A stretch of 45,586 bases of DNA from NCBI GenBank assembly GCA_902558795.1, contig CACEFI010000004.1, positions 1 through 45,586 on the forward strand. Reading direction: 5' to 3'. The notes under the pieces were generated by a model, which was not told the origin of the DNA, made no database searches, and was given only the letters and a program-made list of their open reading frames with translations. Origin of the DNA: an uncultured Pelagibacteraceae bacterium (GTDB lineage Bacteria; Pseudomonadota; Alphaproteobacteria; Pelagibacterales; Pelagibacteraceae). The stretch's first letter is position 1. Each line of letters begins with the position of its first letter. Position numbers and translations under genes: made by a program. Positions 6,778 through 16,542 of this stretch are shown in pieces.

Positions 6778-8622
6778 ATGAAAAAAATTACTCTCACTTG
6801 TGCACATGCAATCGTAAAATATTTAATTGCCCAAAAAATATTAATTAATGGTAAAAAAGAACCTTTGTTTCCAGGAGTGTTTGGAATCTTTGGACATGGT
6901 AATGTTGCGTGTTTAGGCCAAGCGCTTGAAGAAAACCAAAAAGAACTGCCAACTTATAGAGGCCATCATGAACAAAATATGGCTTTGACAGGGATTGGGT
7001 ATGCAAGGGCTAAAAGAAGACAACAGATTTTTGTAGCAACTTCTTCAGTTGGTCCTGGTGCAACTAATATGGTTACAGCTGCAGCCGTTGCAATGAGTAA
7101 CAGATTACCTATTTTATTTTTACCTGGTGATACATATGCAAACAGAATGCCAGATCCAGTACTTCAACAAGTAGAACATTTTAATAATCCGGGAATAACT
7201 GCTAATGATGCCTTTAAACCTGTGACTAGATATTTTGATCGTATCACTAGACCTGAGCAAATAATTCAATCATTTCCAGCAGCAGTTCAAACAATGTTAG
7301 ATCCTGCTGATTGTGGACCTGCTTGCATCGCTTTAAGTCAAGATATTCAAGGACAAACTTTCGATTATCCTGAAGAATTTTTTAAAGAAAAAGTTCATGC
7401 AATTAGAAGACCAAGACCAGACGAATTTCAAATTAAAGAAGCTGCTGAAAAAATTAAATCATCAAAAAATCCAATAATAATTTCTGGTGGTGGAGTTTTT
7501 TATTCTGATGCAATGGATGAGTTAAGTAAGTTTGCAACTAAACATAACATTCCAGTTACTCAAACTGTAATGGGATATTCTACAATGAAAAGAGACCATT
7601 CACATTATGCTGGTCAAATAGGTGGGTTAGGTGGCAAAAACACAAATTCACTTGCCAAACAAACTGATCTTGCTATTGCTGTTGGTACTAAACTTGCAGA
7701 CTTTACTACTGGATCTTGGGCTAACTTTGAAAACGAAAAATTTCAACTTGTTTCAATTAACGTATCAAGATTTGATGCTAATAAACATTTGGCTCAAGCA
7801 GTAGTAGGTGATGCAAAAGTTTCATTAGATGAACTTTCACAAGCATTAGGTGATTGGAAAGCTGGCGAGGAATGGAATAGAAAATCTCAAGCAGAGTTAA
7901 AAGCGTGGAATGAGCATGTAGATAAAGAGAGTGCTCCTTCAAATCAAGAGGTACCAAGTTATGTTCAAGTAGTTGGTGCCGTCTATAAGAATTCTGATCC
8001 ATCAGATATCGCAGTTACTGCAGCAGGAGGTTTAGTTGGTGAGGTTATTCAGGTTTGGAGACCAAGAGAATTAAATACTCATGAAACTGAGTGGGGATTT
8101 AGTTGTATGAGTTATGAAATTTCAGGAGCATTAGGAATAAAAATGGCAAACCCTGATAAAGAAGTAATTTCTTTTGTAGGAGACGGGTCTTATCTTTTGA
8201 ATAATACAGATATTTATTCTTCAGTAATAACTAATAATAAGCTTATCATAATCGTTTGTGATAATGGCGGATTTGCAGTGATCAATAGACTACAATTATT
8301 TAAAGGTGGAAACGAATATAACAATTTATTAAAGAGTTCTAATACCCCAGGTCTCGTAAATGTAGATTTTGCAAAACACGCAGAAAGTATGGGAGCAAAA
8401 TCAGAGCATGTTAATTCAATTTCAGATCTTGAAGAAGCATTTAAGAGAGCAAAAAAATCAGATGTTACTTATGTAATTTCAATTAAAACTCATGCTTATC
8501 AATGGTTAGAGGGTTCTGCATTTTGGGATAGCCCTACACTAGAAATTCCAACCACTAAAGAAAATAAAGAAGCTTTAAAACTATATAAAGAAGGAAAAAA
8601 CAAACAAAGACAAGGCGTTTAA
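6778..8622 (+). CDS. iolD: 3D-(3,5/4)-trihydroxycyclohexane-1,2-dione hydrolase (ThDP-dependent) family
   Basis: 614 aa; 'LFPGVFGIFGHGNVACLGQALEE', 'TYRGHHEQNMALTGIGYARAKRR', 'SVGPGATNMVTAAAVAMSNRLPILFLPGDTYANRMPDPVLQQVEHF' are typical of IolD. Confidence 0.9.
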   Translation: MKKITLTCAHAIVKYLIAQKILINGKKEPLFPGVFGIFGHGNVACLGQALEENQKELPTYRGHHEQNMALTGIGYARAKRRQQIFVATSSVGPGATNMVTAAAVAMSNRLPILFLPGDTYANRMPDPVLQQVEHFNNPGITANDAFKPVTRYFDRITRPEQIIQSFPAAVQTMLDPADCGPACIALSQDIQGQTFDYPEEFFKEKVHAIRRPRPDEFQIKEAAEKIKSSKNPIIISGGGVFYSDAMDELSKFATKHNIPVTQTVMGYSTMKRDHSHYAGQIGGLGGKNTNSLAKQTDLAIAVGTKLADFTTGSWANFENEKFQLVSINVSRFDANKHLAQAVVGDAKVSLDELSQALGDWKAGEEWNRKSQAELKAWNEHVDKESAPSNQEVPSYVQVVGAVYKNSDPSDIAVTAAGGLVGEVIQVWRPRELNTHETEWGFSCMSYEISGALGIKMANPDKEVISFVGDGSYLLNNTDIYSSVITNNKLIIIVCDNGGFAVINRLQLFKGGNEYNNLLKSSNTPGLVNVDFAKHAESMGAKSEHVNSISDLEEAFKRAKKSDVTYVISIKTHAYQWLEGSAFWDSPTLEIPTTKENKEALKLYKEGKNKQRQGV

Positions 8623-8628
8623 TTCTTT

Positions 8629-9786
8629 ATGAATAAAATTTTTAAAGTAGGCCTAATTGGTTGTGGTCATATTTCTGAAACATATTTTAGAGCAGAGAAA
8701 TATTTCAATAATATTAAAATTGTTAAATGTGCAGATATAAACCTTAATAATGCACTTAAATGTGCAAAAACATATAAGATACAAGCAGTAACTGTTAATG
8801 AACTTTTGAAAGATAAAGAAGTTGAGATTATTTTAAACTTAACCATTCCTAAAGCTCATTACCAGGTCGCAAAACAGGCATTAGTTAATGGAAAACATGT
8901 TTACTCTGAAAAACCATTAGCAATTAATTTTAACGATGGAAAAGATCTCCTTAAAATAGCAAAAAAGAAAAAACTTTATATTGGAAACGCTCCTGATACT
9001 TTTTTAGGTGGCGGTATTCAAAAATCAAAAGAATTAGTTGATAAAAAAATTATAGGTAAAATCAATCTAGGAAATGCAATTTTTGCTTTTCCTGGGGTTC
9101 AATCTTACCATCCAAACCCAGAACCATGGTTTGCTAAAAAAGAAGGTGGGCCAGTAATCGATATGGGTCCATACTACTTAACAGCTTTAGTTAATTTATT
9201 AGGACCAGTAAAAAAAGTTACTGGCAGCATAGTTAATGGAGTTAAAAGAAGAACAATTGGTATTGGACCAAGAAAAAATAAAACATTTAAAGTTGAATGT
9301 CCCACTACATATTTATCAACAATTACATTTGATAACGGAACAACAATTAGACTAACTCTTTCTTTCGATGTTATTGCTCATCAAAGAAATCATATCGAAC
9401 TTTATGGTGACAAAGGCTCTATGATCGTTCCAGATCCAAATATGTTTGGAGGCTCAGTTTATGTATGTAAAAAGCTAGGTGATCCCTGGATAGAATATAA
9501 AACAAACAAAATGCCATTAGGAAAAATTAATATTAGATCACAAAGCTCTAGAGCGAACGAGTCTCCTACTAATGCTAATTATCGTGGAGCAGGACTAGCA
9601 GAAATGGCTTATTCAATTGAAAATAAAAAAATAAACAAATGTAATGGAGAACTATCTCTTCATGTTTTAGATATCATTCAATCAACAATGAAAGCATGCA
9701 AGACTAATAAACCACAACTAATTAAGACTACATGCAAAAAACCAAGTTTATTCCAATTAAAAGATATAAAGAAAATATTGAAATAA
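8629..9786 (+). CDS. Gfo/Idh/MocA family oxidoreductase
   Basis: 'KVGLIGCGHISETYFRAEKYFNNIKIVKCADIN' Rossmann motif and 'VYSEKPLAINFNDGKDLL' (EKP motif). Confidence 0.92.
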   Translation: MNKIFKVGLIGCGHISETYFRAEKYFNNIKIVKCADINLNNALKCAKTYKIQAVTVNELLKDKEVEIILNLTIPKAHYQVAKQALVNGKHVYSEKPLAINFNDGKDLLKIAKKKKLYIGNAPDTFLGGGIQKSKELVDKKIIGKINLGNAIFAFPGVQSYHPNPEPWFAKKEGGPVIDMGPYYLTALVNLLGPVKKVTGSIVNGVKRRTIGIGPRKNKTFKVECPTTYLSTITFDNGTTIRLTLSFDVIAHQRNHIELYGDKGSMIVPDPNMFGGSVYVCKKLGDPWIEYKTNKMPLGKINIRSQSSRANESPTNANYRGAGLAEMAYSIENKKINKCNGELSLHVLDIIQSTMKACKTNKPQLIKTTCKKPSLFQLKDIKKILK

Positions 9787-9802
9787 TATTTATAATCAAA
9801 AT

Positions 9803-10564
9803 ATGAAAGTTCAATATTTTGATTTAAAAGATAAACGTGCTTTAGTTTCAGGTGGAGCATCTGGTATTGGAGCATCAATTGTTGAACATCTTTGTGAACA
9901 AGGAGTTGAGGTTTATTTTTTTGATATAGATAAAAAAGAAGCTCAAAAACTAATTACAAAAATTAAAAAGAAAAAACAAAGAATACCTACTTTTCTATTC
10001 TGCAATATTAAAAATATAAAAAAATATAAAAATTTAATTCAAGGTATTATTAAAAAGAAAGGTCCAATCGATATTTTAGTTAACAACGCATCAAATGATC
10101 AAAGACATACTCTTGAGGAAATTACAGAAAAATACTGGGATGAAAGAATGACAATAAATTTAAAGCACTATTTATTTGCTATTCAAGCAGTTAAAAAAAG
10201 CATGACTAAAAACAAAGGTGGATCAATAATAAACTTAGGTTCAGTTAGCTGGATAAGAGGTGCGGTTATGTTTCCAGCTTATGCCACAGCAAAAGCCGCA
10301 ATTTATGGCTTAACTAAATCTTTAGCTAGAGATTTAGGACAACATAATATTAGAATAAATTCTATAGCACCTGGATCAGTTGCAACTAAAAGGCAGTCAA
10401 AATTGTGGTTAAATTCAAAATTTAAAAAAGAAATTTTAGATAATCAGTGTCTTAAAACACAAATATTACCTGAGGATGTTTCAAGAATGGTTTTATATTT
10501 AGCTTCCGATGTTTCGTCTGGTTGTACGAAACAAAATTTTACTGTCGATGGTGGATTAATTTAA
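9803..10564 (+). CDS. Short-chain dehydrogenase/reductase (classical SDR)
   Basis: 'ALVSGGASGIGASIVEHL', 'LVNNAS', Ser then 'YATAK' catalytic motif, 'INSIAPGSV', C-terminal 'VDGGLI'. Clear paralogue of 20977-21738. Confidence 0.92.
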   Translation: MKVQYFDLKDKRALVSGGASGIGASIVEHLCEQGVEVYFFDIDKKEAQKLITKIKKKKQRIPTFLFCNIKNIKKYKNLIQGIIKKKGPIDILVNNASNDQRHTLEEITEKYWDERMTINLKHYLFAIQAVKKSMTKNKGGSIINLGSVSWIRGAVMFPAYATAKAAIYGLTKSLARDLGQHNIRINSIAPGSVATKRQSKLWLNSKFKKEILDNQCLKTQILPEDVSRMVLYLASDVSSGCTKQNFTVDGGLI

Positions 10565-10570
10565 GTTTGA

Positions 10571-11746
10571 TTATTCAATTATATTAAAATCAGATTTATA
10601 TTTATCAGTTATAGTTAAACCTAATCCAGGAGTATTATCATCCAAATTGATAAATCCATTTTCTGGAGCAGGATCACCTTCAAAAATATAATAGAAAAGT
10701 TCATTTCCAATTTCAACGTCATGAACAGGAAAAAATTCAGAAATAGGACAATTGAAGTTAGACATTGTTAAATGATAATTATGCATTTGACCTGCATGAG
10801 GAATTACAGGAACTTGATGAGCTTCTGCAATTGCATTAATTTTTTGAGCAGCTGTAAAACCACCAACTCTATTATTGTCATATTGAATATAACTTACCGC
10901 TTTTAAATCTAATAATTGCTTGAAACCAAACATATTGAATTCGTGCTCTCCCCCAGAAATTGGAATCATATTCATATTATTTAGTTCAGCATATCCATGA
11001 ATGTCATCTGCTATAACAGGTTCTTCTAACCATCTTGGATTAAATTTCATAAGTTTTGGAATCATTCTTTTGGCATAATCTAAATTCCAACCCATATAAC
11101 ATTCCATCATTAAATCTGTATCTTCACCTATTACTTCTCTTACAGCTTCTGCAAGTTCAATGTTTTTTTTCATTCCTTCTGGGCCATCTTTTGGGCCCCA
11201 ACCAAATCTCATTTTAAACATTTTGAAACCTTGCTTCACATAACTCTCAGCTTCTTTTTGAAGATCTTTAATTGGTTGGCTATAAAGTTTGGATGCGTAA
11301 ACAGGAATTTTTTCTTTTGTTCTTCCCCCCAAAAGTTTGAATACCGGTTTATTAGTGATTTTACCCATTATATCCCACAGCGCGATATCAATAGCTGATA
11401 TTGCAACCATACCAATTCCTCTTCGACCCCAGGCATGGGTTCTTCTATACATTTTCTCCCAAATGTAAGCATAATCAAAAGGATCCTCTCCAATCACTAA
11501 GGGTTTTAAATATGTATCAATTGTTTTTTTAGCTACTTGCGGTGCTAAGGCTGCATTACCTATTCCAATGGTTCCATCATCAGTTTCAATTTCACAAATT
11601 AACCATTCATGAAATCTAAATGAACCCATTGCATCAGATTTTTCAAATAAAAGATCCGAAGCATTTGTACAAAAATTATTTTGTGGAGGTACAGTTTCCC
11701 CATTCCACTGGTAAACTTTAGTTCTTATTTCTTTAATTTTAGTCAT
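10571..11746 (-). CDS. Mandelate racemase/muconate lactonizing (enolase superfamily) sugar-acid dehydratase, L-rhamnonate dehydratase-like
   Basis: '[35 protein letters not shown]', 'LMMECYMGW', '[10 protein letters not shown]', 'ISGGEHEF', '[12 protein letters not shown]', '[13 protein letters not shown]' match the RhmD-like pattern. Confidence 0.85.
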   Translation of the reverse strand: MTKIKEIRTKVYQWNGETVPPQNNFCTNASDLLFEKSDAMGSFRFHEWLICEIETDDGTIGIGNAALAPQVAKKTIDTYLKPLVIGEDPFDYAYIWEKMYRRTHAWGRRGIGMVAISAIDIALWDIMGKITNKPVFKLLGGRTKEKIPVYASKLYSQPIKDLQKEAESYVKQGFKMFKMRFGWGPKDGPEGMKKNIELAEAVREVIGEDTDLMMECYMGWNLDYAKRMIPKLMKFNPRWLEEPVIADDIHGYAELNNMNMIPISGGEHEFNMFGFKQLLDLKAVSYIQYDNNRVGGFTAAQKINAIAEAHQVPVIPHAGQMHNYHLTMSNFNCPISEFFPVHDVEIGNELFYYIFEGDPAPENGFINLDDNTPGLGLTITDKYKSDFNIIE

Positions 11747-12741
11747 TGTTTATTTTTATTTTCAGCCATTGTTAAAGCAATTTTGAAAGAATTCAAAGTA
11801 GGTTCTAAATTTGCCTGATTTTTACCAGCAATATCAAAAGCAGTTCCATGAGCTGGTGTTGTGATAGGAACAGGCAAGCCTCCTTGAACTGTAACCCCTC
11901 GATCAAAACCAAATGCTTTTAATCCAGATTGAAGAGCATCATGATACATGCCCACAATACAATCGTGATTTTTATTTTTATAAGCAGTAATAAAAGAAGT
12001 ATCACAAGGTAAAGGCCCGTCTGCTTTAATACCTAGTTTTTTTACTTCTTCTATTGCTGGAATAATTTCGTCTTTTTCTTCAGTTCCAAATTCTGCATGT
12101 GGATTAAGAGCTTGAACAGCAACTCTTGGACTTTCAATACCATTTAATTTCATTGCTTCATTAATTAGTTTAATTGGTTTGATAATCTTTTCTTTTTTGA
12201 CATGCTCTGGAACTTCTTTAATTGGAATATGAGATGTAACTCTTGCAGTCCAAAAGTTATCGATAACATTAAATTCACAAAAAAAATTTTTTACATCTAG
12301 CTTTTCTGCCATCAAATGTAATTCATCTGAATATTTATTTCCCCCAAGCTTTAAACTTGTTTTATTGAATGGACCAAAATTTATTGCATGAATTTTATTT
12401 TCTTTAGCAAGTTCTAGAGCTAGATTTAATGCTGATAAAACACTTTCTCCAGATTCTTTAGAACATTCCGATAATTTATAATTGTGATTTTTACCTTGAG
12501 TAATATCTAAAAAATATTTATTCTTATCTTGAAAATTAATTTCATCAAAATTTTCTACAAATTTTAGATCATGTGAATTACCGGAAATTTTATTTCCACC
12601 TTCTAAAATATTTTTTTCACCAATAATTACAATATTCGCTTTATTTGTAATTTCTTCTGTTAATAATTTTGAAATTAACTCTGGCCCAATACCTGATGGA
12701 TCTCCCAAGAGCAGTGCAATATTAATTTTAGTTTGAGGCAT
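11743..12741 (-). CDS. PdxA-family (4-hydroxythreonine-4-phosphate dehydrogenase-like, possibly PdxA2-type) protein
   Basis: '[22 protein letters not shown]', '[14 protein letters not shown]', '[10 protein letters not shown]', '[44 protein letters not shown]'. Confidence 0.9.
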   Translation of the reverse strand: MPQTKINIALLLGDPSGIGPELISKLLTEEITNKANIVIIGEKNILEGGNKISGNSHDLKFVENFDEINFQDKNKYFLDITQGKNHNYKLSECSKESGESVLSALNLALELAKENKIHAINFGPFNKTSLKLGGNKYSDELHLMAEKLDVKNFFCEFNVIDNFWTARVTSHIPIKEVPEHVKKEKIIKPIKLINEAMKLNGIESPRVAVQALNPHAEFGTEEKDEIIPAIEEVKKLGIKADGPLPCDTSFITAYKNKNHDCIVGMYHDALQSGLKAFGFDRGVTVQGGLPVPITTPAHGTAFDIAGKNQANLEPTLNSFKIALTMAENKNKQ

Positions 12742-12810
12742 TTTTTACTTTACGGTTTGTATCAGATTATGTTTATATAATTAATTATAAATTAACTAAA
12801 GAGGGAAATA

Positions 12811-13782
12811 ATGAAAAAAAGTTTTAAACTTTTCTTAGCTGCTGCTTTTCTAGTGACTGAATTTTTTGTTATAGCACTACCTATGCTTACTACTTCTGCA
12901 AGAGCAGATGGTGCTATTCAAGCAATTACTCACGCTGGTTTTGGTGGTGGTACTGACGTAACTACTAGAATGATGCTTTTAAGAGCTCGAAGAGTTCTTA
13001 AACAAGACATGCAATTAGTTAACAAAAAAGGTGGTGGTGGAGCTGTATCTATGGACTACATGATGAGCTTACCTGCTGATGGTCAACACACTTTAACTTG
13101 GACTACTGGACACGCTGTATCAATGGCATTAGGTAAAACTAAAGTTAAGATTAGCGACATGCAACCACTTGCAAGAGGAACAGATGATCCTCAATTATTT
13201 GTAGTAAATTGTAAAGCGGACATCAAAGATGCTAAGAAATTTATTAGTGTTCAAAAATCAAAATCACTTAAATATGGAACAACCCATGTTGGTGGAATTG
13301 ATGATGTAAGTGCAATTGCGTTTACTAAAAAAGGTGGATTAAAAGATCCTACTATTGTTGCTTACAAAGGTGTAGCCCCAATTAAAACAAACTTAATCAA
13401 AGGAGATATTGATGTAGGTGTTTTAAACTTAGGAGAAGCATTAACTGAAATAAATGATGGAACACTTTGTGTTTCTGTTGTTTTAGCAAATAATAGAATG
13501 GCTAAAATTGGAGACTCTCCAACAGCTAAAGAATTAGGAATACCTGTTTCTTTATCTACTGTTAGAGGCTTTGTAACTAAAAAAGGTGCTCCAGCTGAAA
13601 GAGTTAAAGAGTTAGAAGCTGGAATGATGAAAGCTATGAGCCACAACTACTATAAAAATTTCTTAACAGAAATTGGTCTTGATGAAACAAGTGTTGTTGG
13701 TGCTGATGAATGGGGTAAGCAAATGGAAGAAATGCTTACTGAAATGACTGCACAGCTTAAAGCTTTAGGTTACATTAAGTAA
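12811..13782 (+). CDS. tctC: Tripartite tricarboxylate transporter (TTT) substrate-binding protein, TctC/Bug family
   Basis: Signal peptide followed by 'AITHAGFGGGTDVTTRMMLLRARRVLKQDMQLVNKKGGGGAVSMDYM'. Followed by TctB and TctA homologues. Confidence 0.9.
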   Translation: MKKSFKLFLAAAFLVTEFFVIALPMLTTSARADGAIQAITHAGFGGGTDVTTRMMLLRARRVLKQDMQLVNKKGGGGAVSMDYMMSLPADGQHTLTWTTGHAVSMALGKTKVKISDMQPLARGTDDPQLFVVNCKADIKDAKKFISVQKSKSLKYGTTHVGGIDDVSAIAFTKKGGLKDPTIVAYKGVAPIKTNLIKGDIDVGVLNLGEALTEINDGTLCVSVVLANNRMAKIGDSPTAKELGIPVSLSTVRGFVTKKGAPAERVKELEAGMMKAMSHNYYKNFLTEIGLDETSVVGADEWGKQMEEMLTEMTAQLKALGYIK

Positions 13783-13806
13783 TTATAAAGATAGTACATT
13801 TAGTTT

Positions 13807-14316
13807 ATGAATAATGTACGAAAACAAAAAAGGGCAAACAAAAGTTTGCCCTTTTTTTTTAAAGATGAATTTAAAGTTTCATTTGTAATAATATTTATTT
13901 CAACAATTTTACTAATATCTACTTTTTCTTTTGATATTGTTCCTCCAATTTTAAACAGAGGAATACAACCTGCGACGTTTCCTAAAGCTCTATTGGTTTT
14001 AATAATTAGCTTAACTTTAATTGTGTATTTTTTATCAACTAAAAAACCGTGGAAGACTGAAAAAAAATTACCAAAACCTTTTTATTTAACATTAATAAGT
14101 TTTTTATTATTTATTTTGATTTCAAAAACCCTAGATTTCTTTTTAGCAATTTCTGTTTTATCAGTTTTTGTTTCATATTATTGGGGCGAGAGAAGATTTT
14201 TTTATTTATTATTAGTTAGTATTATTTTTCCAATAATTGTATTTATTTTTTTTGAAACAATTCTAGGCTTAAGGTTTCCACCTGGAATAATCACTAATAT
14301 TTATTATCAGGTATAA
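13807..14316 (+). CDS. tctB: TTT small membrane subunit, TctB family
   Basis: 169 aa with about four hydrophobic helices, between tctC and tctA; 'FDIVPPILNRGIQPATFPKALLVLI'. The first ~18 codons overlap a terminator-like hairpin. Confidence 0.8.
   Translation: MNNVRKQKRANKSLPFFFKDEFKVSFVIIFISTILLISTFSFDIVPPILNRGIQPATFPKALLVLIISLTLIVYFLSTKKPWKTEKKLPKPFYLTLISFLLFILISKTLDFFLAISVLSVFVSYYWGERRFFYLLLVSIIFPIIVFIFFETILGLRFPPGIITNIYYQV
13826..13860 (+). terminator. Intrinsic terminator/attenuator-like hairpin inside the 5' end of the tctB ORF
   Basis: AAAAAA-GGGCAAAC-AAAA-GTTTGCCC-TTTTTTTTT: perfect 8-bp GC-containing stem (extendable by A:U pairs), 4-nt loop and a run of 9 T. Confidence 0.8.
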
Positions 14317-15789
14317 ATGGAAAATTTACTTTTAATGATGGCCCCGTTATTTAGTTCAAAACTTTTATTAGTTTTATTTTTTGGAACTTTATTCGGATTG
14401 ATCTTAGGTGTTTTACCAGGTCTTGGTCCTACTACTGGCGGTGCGTTAATTTTACCTTTTACAATGACTTTGGATCCGCTCTCAGCAATTGTTTTATTAA
14501 CATCAATTTATTGTGCAGGAACATACGGTGGTGCAATTACAGCTATTTTAATTAATACTCCAGGAACACCAGCCGCAGCAGCCACATGTTTAGATGGTTA
14601 TCCGCTAGCTCAAAAAGGTGAGGCTGGCAGAGCTCTTGGAATGGCAACTGTATCAAGTACTGTAGGTGGGATTTTTAGTGTCATAATACTTGTTTTTTTT
14701 GCACCATTGCTTGCAAAACTTGCTTATGAATTTGGTCAACCTGAATATTTTGCCTTAGCTATTTTTGGGCTAACAATGCTTGCTTCTATTGGAGAAGGAA
14801 GTCCAATTAAGAATTTAATTGCAGGTGCATTTGGAATTTTAATTTCAACTATTGGAAAAGATTTTATGACTTCAATTGATAGATTTACTTATGGAATTAA
14901 TGAGTTGTCTGAAGGAATTGGATTTATTCCAGTTGTTGTCGGTTTATTTGCAATCAGTGAAATGTTAACTCAATCAACTTTATTAGATCAGATATTTAAA
15001 AGAGTAGCTTTAAAAGCAGTAAAACTTCCATCTTTAAAAGATTATAAATTAACATGGAAAACAATTTTAAGATCTTCAGGGATAGGTTCTTTTATAGGAG
15101 TTTTGCCAGCTGAAGGGGGGACAGTTGCGTCCTTGATTGGTTACTCAGAGGCTAAAAGATTTTCAAAAAAACCTGAAGAATTTGGCAAAGGGTCAATTGA
15201 AGGAATTGCGGGAGCAGAGGCAGCAAACAATGCTGCAACTGGTGGAGCAATGGTGCCCACACTTGCACTTGGTATTCCTGGGAGTGCAACCACTGCGGTA
15301 ATACTTACAGGTTTAATAATACATGGAGTAAGACCTGGGCCTGATTTATTTAGAGAGCAACCTGAATTTTTGTATGGAATTTTCGGTGCAATGTTAATTG
15401 CTAACGTGCTCTTCTTTATATTTGGTTTTTTTGGAGCTAAAATTTTTGCAAGAATTACACTTGTTCCAAATAAAATTTTATGGCCAATGATTTTTACTGT
15501 TTCTGTTTGTGGAACTTATTCATTGAGTCAATCTATATTAGATGTTTGGATAATGATTTTTTTTGGTGTACTTGGATTTTTTATGAGAAGATATGGATTT
15601 TCAGTAGTACCTGTAATCATTGGTTTGATATTAGGTGAATTAGTAGAAGGAACTCTAAGACAATCGTTGGTAATATTTGATGGAAACTGGTTAATGTTTT
15701 TTACAAGACCTATTGCTCTAACATTCTTTATTTTATCTTTTATTGCTCTAGCTTTTCCTTTATTAAGATCGAAAAAGAATAAAAAATAA
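14317..15789 (+). CDS. tctA: TTT large membrane subunit, TctA family
   Basis: 'GTLFGLILGVLPGLGPTTGGALILPFTMTLDPLSAIVLLTSIYCAGTYGGAITAILINTPGTPAAAATCLDGYPLAQKGEAGRALGMA' is diagnostic of TctA. Confidence 0.97.
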   Translation: MENLLLMMAPLFSSKLLLVLFFGTLFGLILGVLPGLGPTTGGALILPFTMTLDPLSAIVLLTSIYCAGTYGGAITAILINTPGTPAAAATCLDGYPLAQKGEAGRALGMATVSSTVGGIFSVIILVFFAPLLAKLAYEFGQPEYFALAIFGLTMLASIGEGSPIKNLIAGAFGILISTIGKDFMTSIDRFTYGINELSEGIGFIPVVVGLFAISEMLTQSTLLDQIFKRVALKAVKLPSLKDYKLTWKTILRSSGIGSFIGVLPAEGGTVASLIGYSEAKRFSKKPEEFGKGSIEGIAGAEAANNAATGGAMVPTLALGIPGSATTAVILTGLIIHGVRPGPDLFREQPEFLYGIFGAMLIANVLFFIFGFFGAKIFARITLVPNKILWPMIFTVSVCGTYSLSQSILDVWIMIFFGVLGFFMRRYGFSVVPVIIGLILGELVEGTLRQSLVIFDGNWLMFFTRPIALTFFILSFIALAFPLLRSKKNKK

Positions 15790-15790
15790 T

Positions 15791-16540
15791 ATGATTAAAT
15801 ATGATTTAAATGAGAGAGTTGCAGTTGTTACTGGTGGAGCACAAGGGTTTGGCTTAGCTACTACAGAAAAATTTATTGAGTCTGGTGCAAAAGTTATTAT
15901 TTGGGACATCGATGAAGAAGAAGCAAAAAAAGCAATTAACAAAATTGGATCAAAATATTTAACTTACCAAATTGTTGATGTAAGTAACTTTGAGGCGATT
16001 AATAAAAATTTAATAGAGATAGAAAGTTCACATAAAAAAATTGATATTTTTATAAATAACGCAGGGATCACAGGTATGAACACAACACTTCAAGAATACC
16101 CAATTGAAGAATGGAAAAGAGTAATAAACCTAAATCTAAACTCTGTATTTTATTGTTGTAAGGCTGTTGTTCCTTTTATGATTAAAAATAATTATGGAAG
16201 AATAGTTAATATTGCGTCTATAGCTGGAAAAGAAGGTAACCCAAATGCAAGCGCATACAGCACATCTAAAGCAGGAGTAATAGGTTTGACTAAATCATTG
16301 GGTAAAGAATTGGCTCAAAAAAACATTGCAGTTAATTGTGTTACACCAGCAGCTGCAAAAACTAGAATTTTTGATCAAATGACTGAAGAGCATATAAATT
16401 ATATGCTTTCGAAAATACCCAGAAATAAGTTTGCAAAAGTTGAAGAATTAGCTTCTTTAGTTACCTGGTTAGCTAGTGAAGAAAATTCGTTTTCAACTGC
16501 TGCAGTATTTGATTTAAGTGGTGGTAGAGCAACTTATTAG
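15791..16540 (+). CDS. SDR family oxidoreductase (FabG-like)
   Basis: 'AVVTGGAQGFGLATTEKFI', 'INNAGITG', 'YSTSKAGVIGLTKSLGKEL', 'DLSGGRATY'. Confidence 0.93.
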   Translation: MIKYDLNERVAVVTGGAQGFGLATTEKFIESGAKVIIWDIDEEEAKKAINKIGSKYLTYQIVDVSNFEAINKNLIEIESSHKKIDIFINNAGITGMNTTLQEYPIEEWKRVINLNLNSVFYCCKAVVPFMIKNNYGRIVNIASIAGKEGNPNASAYSTSKAGVIGLTKSLGKELAQKNIAVNCVTPAAAKTRIFDQMTEEHINYMLSKIPRNKFAKVEELASLVTWLASEENSFSTAAVFDLSGGRATY

Positions 16541-16542
16541 TC

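Noticed and set aside
12742-12810. Possible further copy of the promoter element in the pdxA-like/tctC divergent region (TATATAAACATAATCTGATACAAA on the minus strand)
   Set aside because: Block spacing differs from the other copies and the match is poor; not distinguishable from AT-rich background by eye.
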